DNA from: Paenimyroides viscosum
Lineage (GTDB): Bacteria > Bacteroidota > Bacteroidia > Flavobacteriales > Flavobacteriaceae
DNA length: 64,000 nucleotides
Assembly (NCBI RefSeq): GCF_003858535.1
Contig: NZ_RQTJ01000002.1
Coordinates: 1-64,000, forward strand
Direction of reading: 5' to 3'
Within the stretch, counting starts at the first letter, position 1. Each line of letters begins with the position of its first letter. Shown here one piece after another: positions 44,510 to 52,300 of this stretch. The position numbers and the translations under genes were made by a program. Under the pieces are notes generated by a model. That model was not told where the DNA came from, ran no database searches, and was given only the letters and a program-made list of their open reading frames with translations.

Positions 44510-45361
44510 TTATAATTTAAGTTTAAAGGTTTCTTTTAATTCATTCATAAATCTCACAGCTAACTCTGGTTTGTACGATCCCGCACTAATGCTGATAAAA
44601 TGACCATTTTTGTAAAATGAAAAAATTTGTATATATGGATTTTTCAAGTACACATCATAAAAACCAAATTCTTTCATAGACATATTTAAAAATGAAATTT
44701 CAAAAGTTGTTAAAGGGTCTTTTACATTATTATCTAACATTTCCACCATTTCATTACCTAAATCTTCAGGCATTTGCATTATAGTTACCTGATATTCCAC
44801 AGTTTTATCTTTATTCTCAATTCTGTAATCGGCTGTTGCCAAACCTGTATCCCGAACACTACATTGATTGCAATCAAATTTAAAATATTCGGTTTCTACT
44901 ATTGAAGCCGTTATAATAGCGTCTGTTTCTTCTAATTCATCAATATCTTCAGTTTTTTCATCTTCTTCATTAACACGTATTTTGATTGGTAGAGTAAAAG
45001 CAGAACGAACAATTTTGCCGTTATGAGTAGCTGGTTTCCAAACTGGCATTGTCTTTAAAACACGAATTGCTTCTTCGCCTAAACCTTCAGTACTTTCATT
45101 TAGAACTTGAATACCACTAAAAGTACCATCTTTTTCTACAACAAATTTTAATCTTACATCTAATGTGCCGGTGGATGATGAAAATTTTGCTGAATTGAAT
45201 TTACGCATATAATTTTTATAAAAATACTGTAAACCTTCTTTAGGTTCAGCTTTTCTTTGCACAAAGCTGTGAACCTTAATATCATCAACATCTATTGTTT
45301 CTTGTGCAATTGTTTTAAATCCTATGAAGAGAAAAAAGAAAACTAATATTGTATTTTTCAT
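44510..45361 (-). CDS. Secreted TonB C-terminal-like protein with CNxxC domain, operon gene 5
   Basis: Protein of 283 aa. Signal peptide (about 1-19), module VHSFVQRKAEPKEGLQYFYKNYM ... FVVEKDGTFSGIQVL ... MPVWKPATHNGKIVRSAFTLPIKIRVN, an acidic linker (EEDEKTEDIDELEETD), then a C-terminal domain of about 125 residues beginning VETEYFKFDCNQCSVRDTG and ending LKETFKLKL. The Cys-Asn-Gln-Cys pair may bind metal or form a disulfide. The same C-terminal domain occurs in genes 1 and 4 of the operon. Its start overlaps the stop of gene 4 (ATGA). Confidence 0.75.
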   Translation of the reverse strand: MKNTILVFFFLFIGFKTIAQETIDVDDIKVHSFVQRKAEPKEGLQYFYKNYMRKFNSAKFSSSTGTLDVRLKFVVEKDGTFSGIQVLNESTEGLGEEAIRVLKTMPVWKPATHNGKIVRSAFTLPIKIRVNEEDEKTEDIDELEETDAIITASIVETEYFKFDCNQCSVRDTGLATADYRIENKDKTVEYQVTIMQMPEDLGNEMVEMLDNNVKDPLTTFEISFLNMSMKEFGFYDVYLKNPYIQIFSFYKNGHFISISAGSYKPELAVRFMNELKETFKLKL

Positions 45362-46236
45362 AATGTATCTATTTTTAGCTTAAACGTTTGTTTTAAATCG
45401 GCAAAATTAAATTTTGAAATTTGTTCGTTTGTTGAAATCACCGTTATATTTATTAAATAATTACCAGCGATAAAGTGGATTGTATTGTTATAAAACGTAT
45501 TTTCGTTACCATTAACAGCAAAATTACTTTCTAAAGCTTGGTAATTTTTATAATCAACCGCATTAGTTGTTGCGTTCTGCTTTTCAGCATTGGCTTTAAT
45601 TATATCAAAATGATTTTCTACATTGGCTAACAATATTTCCCTTAAAGTAATTGAATAAAAAACGCTGTTATCTGCTGTGTTATAAGCAAATTCTTTAACC
45701 TTATTGTATTGGTTTGTATTGCTGTTGATTAACTTACAATTACACTCAAACTGAAAATATTCCGTGCTTACTGTTCTTTCTAAAATTGATTTTTCCAATA
45801 GTGCTTTATCAACATTCCTCATTGGAAACCTTAATTTAATAGGCACTACATGAACAGACCGTACTATTTTTCCTTTAATTTCGGCAGGTTTCCAGGCAGG
45901 TGCTTTTTTTAAAACTCTTATAATTTCTTCGATGTAAGCGTAAGCATGCTCATTTTCTTCTATTTCGATAGTAGAAAGCGTACCATTTTTTTCGATAATG
46001 AATTTTAATTTAAAAGATATCTCATCAAATTTCGGCGGAATAACTAACGAATTAAATTCACTTGTAAAGGCTTGCAAAAATTTGAACATTCCTTGCCTTG
46101 GTTCTGCCTTTTTTTGAACAAATCTATATACTTTGTCCGGATCAACTTCATTTGATTCTTGGGTAATGGACTGTAATACACCAAAATGCATAAAAATTAT
46201 AACTGTAAAACACCTAAATATTCTATTTTTATACAT
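45358..46236 (-). CDS. Secreted TonB C-terminal-like protein with CNC domain, operon gene 4
   Basis: Protein of 292 aa. Signal-like N-terminus (MYKNRIFRCFTVIIFMHFG), module VYRFVQKKAEPRQGMFKFLQAF ... FIIEKNGTLSTIEIEE ... APAWKPAEIKGKIVRSVHVVPIKLRF, then the extra domain with STEYFQFECNCKLIN and the end LKQTFKLKIDTL. The Asn-rich middle (NTADNSVFYSITLREI) is likely surface loop. Gene 5 starts inside its last four bases. Substrate or partner unknown. Confidence 0.75.
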   Translation of the reverse strand: MYKNRIFRCFTVIIFMHFGVLQSITQESNEVDPDKVYRFVQKKAEPRQGMFKFLQAFTSEFNSLVIPPKFDEISFKLKFIIEKNGTLSTIEIEENEHAYAYIEEIIRVLKKAPAWKPAEIKGKIVRSVHVVPIKLRFPMRNVDKALLEKSILERTVSTEYFQFECNCKLINSNTNQYNKVKEFAYNTADNSVFYSITLREILLANVENHFDIIKANAEKQNATTNAVDYKNYQALESNFAVNGNENTFYNNTIHFIAGNYLINITVISTNEQISKFNFADLKQTFKLKIDTL

Positions 46237-46251
46237 TTAGTTAGTAACACT

Positions 46252-46968
46252 TTAATTTACTCTTATTTTAATTGGTATAGTAAAACGTGAACGCACAATA
46301 TAACCGTTATGCATTGCAGGATTCCAGCTTGGCATTAATTTCATTATTCTAACAGCATCTTGACCTACATTAAACTCATCTTCAATCACTTGTATATCCG
46401 TTAAACTACCATCCTTCTCAATATAAAACACCAACCTAAAACTAAACTCTTTAGCTTTTTTAACTGCTTTTTTATCGTACTTAAACTGCTTTACAAAATC
46501 GTTCATAAACACAGCCAAACCTTCTTTTGGTTCTGCTTTTTTTGTTTCAACAACGGTATTTTTGGACAAAATAGGCTCGGTAGGTTTCTTTAATTTTATT
46601 GGTAATGTAAAGTAAGATCTAACAATGGTATCCTTATGTTTCGCGGGTTTCCAATAAGGCATTAAATATAGAACTCTTTTTGTTTCTTCTTTATAACCAT
46701 AATCATCACCCAGAAATTGAATGTTAGAAAAACTGCCGTCTTTTTCAATCACTAATTTTACTTTAAAAGTAACTTCGTCTTGTTTAAGTACAGCGGCATT
46801 TAAATCAAATTCTGCTGCAAAAGCTTGATAAAAATCTTCAAATCCGTTTATTGGAGATGCTTTTTCTTGTACAAAAGAGTGAATTTTATCTTCTGTTACT
46901 GTTAACTCTTGTGCTGTTAGCTGTAAGCCTATTAAAAATGCAATTACAATAACTAAACTATTTTTCAT
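46252..46968 (-). CDS. Secreted protein with two tandem TonB C-terminal-like modules, operon gene 3
   Basis: Protein of 238 aa: signal peptide (LQLTAQ), first module (IHSFVQEKASPINGFEDFYQAF, VIEKDGSFSNIQFL, MPYWKPAKHKDTIVRSYFTLPIKLKKP) and second module (KKAEPKEGLAVFMNDFVKQF, YIEKDGSLTDIQVI, MPSWNPAMHNGYIVRSRFTIPIKIRVN), the result of an internal duplication. No CNC domain. It abuts gene 2 with no gap (stop and start adjacent), and its downstream neighbour begins 15 bases later. Confidence 0.78.
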   Translation of the reverse strand: MKNSLVIVIAFLIGLQLTAQELTVTEDKIHSFVQEKASPINGFEDFYQAFAAEFDLNAAVLKQDEVTFKVKLVIEKDGSFSNIQFLGDDYGYKEETKRVLYLMPYWKPAKHKDTIVRSYFTLPIKLKKPTEPILSKNTVVETKKAEPKEGLAVFMNDFVKQFKYDKKAVKKAKEFSFRLVFYIEKDGSLTDIQVIEDEFNVGQDAVRIMKLMPSWNPAMHNGYIVRSRFTIPIKIRVN

Positions 46969-47346
46969 TTAATCTTTATTTCTATTATTTTTTACTTTTA
47001 TGGGTAAAACAATTTGCGAACGAACTTTTTCGCTTTTATATACAGCAGCTGTCCATTTAGGCATTTCTTTTAGTATGGTAATTACATTTTCTGCCTGCCC
47101 AAAACTTACGCCTTCTACATTAAAGTTAGATAAACTTCCGTCTGCTTCCACCACAAAAAACACGTTAAAATCGGCTTTATCTGTATTAACCACATTAATT
47201 TTCTTAGCAACTGTTTGGTAAAATGTTGTTATTCCTTCATACGGTTCGGCAACCACATCAACTTCATTGTTTTTATATATTTTTTCTTGCGCTTGTGCAT
47301 AAATAACGCATAATAGGCAAATAAATAAAAGAACTATCTTTTTCAT
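46969..47346 (-). CDS. Secreted TonB C-terminal-like protein, operon gene 2
   Basis: Protein of 125 aa with signal peptide (CVIYAQAQ) and one module: NEVDVVAEPYEGITTFYQTVAKKI, FNVFFVVEADGSLSNFNVEG, MPKWTAAVYKSEKVRSQIVLPIKVKN. More diverged than genes 3 to 6 (AEPYEG instead of AEPKEG). Followed immediately by gene 3. Confidence 0.72.
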   Translation of the reverse strand: MKKIVLLFICLLCVIYAQAQEKIYKNNEVDVVAEPYEGITTFYQTVAKKINVVNTDKADFNVFFVVEADGSLSNFNVEGVSFGQAENVITILKEMPKWTAAVYKSEKVRSQIVLPIKVKNNRNKD

Positions 47347-47374
47347 ATTTCTGTTTTTTTTTTTATAAATATAA

Positions 47375-48247
47375 TTATATTTTTAATTTAAAGTTTTGTT
47401 TAAGATGCTCAAATAACAAATCTGCTATTTGCTTTTTATACGTAACTACACTTACAGCGATAACGTGTTCATTATGATAAAAAAACAGCATTCGGTAAAC
47501 ATTTACATAATCCCCGTTAGGAACATTTACATGGAGTTCTGTAGCTTCTATCCCATTAAATGACACTTTTTTAACAACAGAATTTTGCTTTACGGCATCA
47601 CTTTTAATAGTTTCAATTTCTTCTTTTGCTTGTTGCGAACTTAATTTTCTGAAAGCTACGTTATAAGATGCAGTTTGATCTTGTGAAGGCATATAAAATT
47701 CTTCGGATTTCAATTCATCATTTTTTGAACTTCTCGCTAACGTACAATTACAAGTTAAATCAAAATAATCAGTATCGACTTTATTCGATTTTAAAGAAGC
47801 CTTGAACGTATTTATTTCGTCTGGTGTTTTAAAAACAATTTCGTCTGGTGAAGTTACTTCCGATGGAGTTATTCTAATAGTTATAGGCAATGTGAATGCA
47901 GACCGAACGTTTTTACCTTCGTGCATAGCGGCGTTCCAAACAGGCATTTCGTTTAAAATACGTATTACTTCATTTTTAAAATTGTAGGTATCATCAATTA
48001 ACTTTATGTCGTTAAACGTACCGTCTTTTTCTACAATAAATTTTACACGTAATTTAATTTCGGTAACATCGTTAGGTATTTTATCTGCGTTTTTATAATC
48101 GAATTTATTTACAAATTCTTTCATAAAAACTTGCAAGCCTTCTTTTGGATATGCTTTTTGCTGAACAAATGATTTAACCTCGTCTTGTGCTAATGCTGAA
48201 AAGTTGTAAGTAAGAAATACAAATAGTATTAAAAGTGTTTTTTTCAT
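47375..48247 (-). CDS. Secreted TonB C-terminal-like protein with CNC domain, operon gene 1
   Basis: Protein of 290 aa and first gene of the six-gene operon. Signal peptide (YNFSALAQ), module VKSFVQQKAYPKEGLQVFMKEFV ... FIVEKDGTFNDIKLI ... MPVWNAAMHEGKNVRSAFTLPITI, linker, then the extra domain (DTDYFDLTCNCTLARSS ... LKQNFKLKI). Promoter candidate: TAGTTTTG at 48267-48274, about 20 bases above the ATG. No other operon member has so clear a promoter, so the genes are probably cotranscribed from here. Confidence 0.78.
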   Translation of the reverse strand: MKKTLLILFVFLTYNFSALAQDEVKSFVQQKAYPKEGLQVFMKEFVNKFDYKNADKIPNDVTEIKLRVKFIVEKDGTFNDIKLIDDTYNFKNEVIRILNEMPVWNAAMHEGKNVRSAFTLPITIRITPSEVTSPDEIVFKTPDEINTFKASLKSNKVDTDYFDLTCNCTLARSSKNDELKSEEFYMPSQDQTASYNVAFRKLSSQQAKEEIETIKSDAVKQNSVVKKVSFNGIEATELHVNVPNGDYVNVYRMLFFYHNEHVIAVSVVTYKKQIADLLFEHLKQNFKLKI

Positions 48248-48266
48248 GGCTATGTATTGTTAAACA

Positions 48267-48274
48267 CAAAACTA
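48267..48274 (-). promoter_or_regulatory. Putative -7 element (TAGTTTTG) of the TonB-like operon
   Basis: TAnnTTTG octamer about 20 bases upstream of the first gene. No clear -33 element at 19 bp; promoter by position and consensus only. Confidence 0.45.
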
Positions 48275-48301
48275 TGGTTTTCTAAGGAAAGATAAAAATC
48301 A

Positions 48302-48332
48302 AAAAAGCCCTCCTATTTGGAAAGCTTTTCAT
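48302..48332 (-). terminator. Second possible terminator below the tRNA-Asp array
   Basis: On the minus strand, aagctttcc pairs with ggagggctt (two G-T pairs), followed by TTTTTT. It lies between the array and the TonB-like operon. Confidence 0.5.
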
Positions 48333-48391
48333 TGGTCTAACTACTAAACCAGGTACTTGCGTACCTAAACAACACAACTATTTTTGATTCT

Positions 48392-48409
48392 AAAAAGCGA
48401 GAATCTCGC
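48392..48409 (-). terminator. Terminator of the tRNA-Asp array
   Basis: gcgag-att-ctcgc followed by five T on the minus strand. The first base coincides with the discriminator of the last tRNA, so processing and termination sites nearly overlap. Confidence 0.65.
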
Positions 48410-48482
48410 GGTCTGGACGGGACTCGAACCCGCGACCCCATGCGTGACAGGCATGTATTCTAACCAACTGAACTACCAAACC
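48409..48482 (-). tRNA. tRNA-Asp (anticodon GUC), copy 3
   Basis: Acceptor arms GGTTTGG / CCAGACC with discriminator G. Anticodon stem CATGC/GCATG around CTGTCAC gives GTC. Same sequence as the other two copies. CCA is not encoded. Confidence 0.95.
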
Positions 48483-48536
48483 AAAACATTATAGGGCACA
48501 AAAGCCCCTCGTAACCGAAGGGCTATTGTATCTTGG

Positions 48537-48610
48537 CGGTCTGGACGGGACTCGAACCCGCGACCCCATGCGTGACAGGCATGTATTCTAACCAACTGAA
48601 CTACCAAACC
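48537..48610 (-). tRNA. tRNA-Asp (anticodon GUC), copy 2
   Basis: Sequence identical to copies 1 and 3. A hairpin (agcccctcg / cgaagggct) at about 48503-48524 lies between this gene and copy 3. A TAATTTTG octamer at 48647-48654 could give it a promoter of its own. Confidence 0.95.
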
Positions 48611-48674
48611 AAGATAATGTTTTATGTCAAAGAAATTTTACTTTCGCAAAATTAAGAACCGTGTTCTTTTTTTG

Positions 48675-48748
48675 CGGTCTGGACGGGACTCGAACCCGCG
48701 ACCCCATGCGTGACAGGCATGTATTCTAACCAACTGAACTACCAAACC
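48675..48748 (-). tRNA. tRNA-Asp (anticodon GUC), copy 1
   Basis: First gene of the array in transcription order. Identical to the other copies. Preceded by a full Bacteroidota promoter at 48793-48823. Confidence 0.95.
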
Positions 48749-48792
48749 GTTTGTTAACTTAATGTTGCTATTGCTTCATCATTTCAACGGTG

Positions 48793-48823
48793 CAAATATA
48801 CGACCATTTACTAACGGTGCAAA
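48793..48823 (-). promoter_or_regulatory. Promoter of the tRNA-Asp array (TTTG-N19-TATATTTG)
   Basis: On the minus strand TTTG (48820-48823) lies exactly 19 bases before TATATTTG (48793-48800). The sequence TTTGCACCGTT follows both elements, giving a direct repeat across the promoter. Predicted transcript start is about 38 bases upstream of tRNA copy 1. Confidence 0.78.
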
Positions 48824-48891
48824 CATTTTTTAAAAAAAATAAGAGGTGTTTTTAAATATTTTTTTCAGCACGCTACTTTTCAGTACATTAC

Positions 48892-48927
48892 AAAAAAAAT
48901 ACCAGAACTAAATTCTGGTATCTTTTA
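48892..48927 (-). terminator. Terminator of trxA
   Basis: Stem taccagaa / ttctggta with a ctaaa loop and an A run that is a T run on the transcribed strand. Confidence 0.85.
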
Positions 48928-48943
48928 ATATATTTTGTTTTGT

Positions 48944-49261
48944 TTACAACAATTTGGTAAGTGCATCAACGTAAGTTTGTTTTGGCGCAACACCAACTTG
49001 ACGACCTACAACTTCTCCGTTTTGGAAAATTAACACTGTTGGTATGTTTCTTACGCCGTATTGTGAAGCAAAATCTTGATTTGCATCTACATCTACTTTC
49101 CCAACAACTACTTTTCCTTCAAAATCGCCAGCTAATTCTTCAATTGTTGGACCTAACATTTTACAAGGACCACACCATTCTGCCCAAAAATCTACTACTA
49201 CTGGTTGAGCTGATTTTAATACTACTTCTTCAAATGTTGCATCTGTTATTTCTAAAGCCAT
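48944..49261 (-). CDS. trxA: Thioredoxin
   Basis: Protein of 105 aa with the thioredoxin fold and the active site WCGPC at residues 29-33. VDFWAEWCGPCK, VDVDANQDFASQYGVRNIPT (cis-Pro segment) and the FQNGEVVGRQVGV strand are standard. The start is the ATG at 49261 (MALEITD); a longer frame to 49291 would start inside the -7 element. It maintains protein thiols and supplies electrons to reductases. Its own promoter and terminator suggest a single-gene unit. Confidence 0.95.
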   Translation of the reverse strand: MALEITDATFEEVVLKSAQPVVVDFWAEWCGPCKMLGPTIEELAGDFEGKVVVGKVDVDANQDFASQYGVRNIPTVLIFQNGEVVGRQVGVAPKQTYVDALTKLL

Positions 49262-49288
49262 AATTTTAGTTTTTAAATCTATTATATA

Positions 49289-49318
49289 CAAATTTAGTTA
49301 TTTTTTTAATTGTCACAA
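49289..49318 (-). promoter_or_regulatory. Promoter of trxA (TTG-N19-TAAATTTG)
   Basis: On the minus strand TTG (49316-49318), 19-base spacer, TAAATTTG (49289-49296). It rules out the longer trxA reading frame and sets the ATG at 49261. Confidence 0.72.
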
Positions 49319-49358
49319 GTTAACAACCATAACTAATATCTATAACACATAAAGGTTT

Positions 49359-52300
49359 TTAATTTAAACGGAACGAAACCTGCATACGCTCTAACTCTTC
49401 CAACAAATCTGATGATATTTCAATGCGCATATTTTTGCTTGGCATTTCTAACAGATTTTTCTTTAGATACTGTACTTCGGGCACTTCAATTTCGGGTGTT
49501 TTTTCTTCGATTTCTTCTGAAACATCGTCTGGAAATTCTTCCGATGTATCTTCTAAAAGTTTGTGGACCACCTGTGTTTGTAGTCTGTTTTGAACTTCTT
49601 CTAATTCAAACACTTCAAAAACAACCGCCTTTGTACCTGGATTTTTATCCATTACAAATCTTATTTTTTCAACTTCCATTTCTTTCAGTTTACGAACATC
49701 GATCTGAATAATTAGTTTTTTTGCAAACGTTGGTATTACTTCGTTTAACAGCTTTAATTCCACAAACTGCATGCGCGGTTCAGATCGTTCGTTGGTATCT
49801 TTCTTAATCCACCCTTCTTTAATATATACTTTAAAATACACAAAGGTATTGTTCAGCAGAAAATGTCGGTTCTTCAAATAATCTTCGTTAAACATGCGCA
49901 TTTCAATACTTTCATCGTATCCTTCAACCGTAAAAATCGCCCAATCTTTTCCTTTAGACGATGTTTTAAACTGCACATTTGTAATCATTCCACCAAAAGT
50001 TACCGTTCTGCCCACCAAAGGATCTAAATACTTCAATTGTTCCAGCTTCACGTTACAGAAATATTTCAGTTCAAACTTAAAATCATCTAACGGATGTCCC
50101 GAAATATAAATTCCTACCACATCTTTTTCTTTAGCCAACTTTTCCATGGTTGTCCATTCATCACAACTTGGAATTACAGGCTCGGGAATTTGCACTTCGC
50201 TTGATTCGCCAAACAGACTTACTTGTGCCGAATTTTCGTTATCCTGATACTTTCCACCATACTTCATGGCTTTTTCTAAAAAGGTAATTCCGTCGCCTTC
50301 TGTATAAAAATACTGTCCGCGGTGTGTATCGGTAAAACAATCGAAACCACCAGCTAATGCTAGGTTTTCAAATGCTTTCTTATTGGCTGATCTTAAATCG
50401 ATTCGTTTCGCTAAATCAAAAATAGATTTATAATTCCCGTCTTTTCTATGTTCAATAATGGTATTCACAGCACCCTCGCCCACTCCTTTTATCGCACCCA
50501 TTCCAAAACGGATCTGATAATTCTCGTTCACCGCAAATTTATAGTGCGATTCGTTCACATCAGGTCCTAAAACATCTAATCCCATTCTACGGCATTCTTC
50601 CATAAAAAACGTAACCGATTTAATATCGTTCATGTTGTTTGACAGTACCGCAGCCATATATTCTGCCGGATAATGCGCCTTAAAATAGGCAGTTTGATAC
50701 GCCACCCACGCATAACAGGTAGAGTGCGATTTGTTGAAGGCATAGGATGCAAAAGCCTCCCAGTCTTTCCAGATTTTTTCTAATGTTTTAGGATCGTGCC
50801 CTTTTGCAGCTGCTTGTTCTACAAATTTAGGCTTCATTTTATCCAGAACATCTTTTTGCTTTTTACCCATTGCTTTACGCAAAACGTCAGCTTCACCTTT
50901 TGTAAAATCAGCTAATTTTTGCGACAAAAGCATTACCTGTTCCTGATAAACGGTAATTCCGTAGGTTTCTTTTAAAAATTCTTCGCACGCATCTAAATCA
51001 TACGTAATTTCTTCTTCACCATTTTTTCTTTTAACGAACGACGGAATATATTCTAACGGTCCCGGGCGATACAAAGCATTCATGGCAATTAAATCACCAA
51101 AAACCGTAGGCTTAAGCTCACGCATATATTTCTGCATTCCGGGCGATTCGTACTGAAAAACCCCAACCGTTTCTCCGCGTTGGAATAATTCGTAGGTTTT
51201 AACATCGTCAATAGGAATTTCTTCCGGATCGATCTCTAAACCAATACGCTGTTTTATAATAGCAACTGTATCTTTTATTAGTGTAAGGGTTTTTAAGCCC
51301 AAGAAATCCATCTTTAGCAAACCGGCACTTTCGGCAACCGAGTTATCGAACTGAGTTACATATAAAGCAGAATCTTTTGCGGTTTGCACAGGAACGAAAT
51401 TGGTAATATCATCGGGCGTAATAATTACTCCACACGCATGAATTCCCGTGTTACGCATAGATCCTTCGATAATTTTTGCCTGTTGAATGGTTTCCGAAAG
51501 CAGATCGTTTTGATTGGCAATACTTATTAATTCTTTTACAGCATCAAACTCATCAGATCGCAATGCTTTTTTGATTACATCTTCGGGTTCAGATAAAAAT
51601 CGACGTAAATTCCACTTACTTGGCATCATAGTCGGAATCATTTTAGCGATTCGTTCCGATTCATATAAAGGTAAATCTAATACACGCGCCGCATCTTTAA
51701 TAGCCGATTTTGTTGCCATTTTACCATAGGTAATAATTTGCGCCACCTGATTTGCACCATATTTATTGATTACATAATCCATTACGCGACCACGACCTTC
51801 GTCATCAAAATCGATATCAATATCGGGCATCGACACACGATCGGGATTCAAGAAACGCTCAAAAAGCAAATCATATTTTATAGGATCTAAATTGGTAATT
51901 CCCAAACAGTAAGCCACCGCTGAACCTGCTGCAGATCCACGACCCGGCCCAACCGACACATTCATTTTACGCGCTTCGGCAATGAAATCTTGAACAATTA
52001 GGAAATATCCCGGATAACCAGAATTTTCTACTGTTTTTAGTTCGAAATCTAATCGTTCGGTAATAACATCGTCGATTTCCTTGTATCGTCGCTTCGCACC
52101 TTCGTACGTTAAATATCGTAAATAAGCATTTTCACCACGTTTACCGCCATCTACATCATCTTCTGGATTAATAAATTCGGCAGGAATATCAAACTTTGGA
52201 AGTAAAATATCTCTGTATAAAGAATACACTTCAATTTTATCGACAATTTCCTGAATATTAATAATAGCTTCGGGCAGATCTTTAAAAAGTGCCTTCATTT

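Noticed and set aside
44112-48247. Interpretation of the operon proteins as classical TonB energy transducers
   Set aside because: They have signal peptides instead of a spanning anchor plus proline-rich region, several hold two modules, and no ExbB/ExbD genes are near.
48409-48748. Regularly spaced identical repeats of 74 bp that might suggest a CRISPR array
   Set aside because: The repeat units fold as tRNA-Asp, are longer than CRISPR repeats, and there are only three; no cas genes.
49262-49291. Longer start of thioredoxin
   Set aside because: It would begin inside the -7 promoter element and adds ten non-conserved residues.
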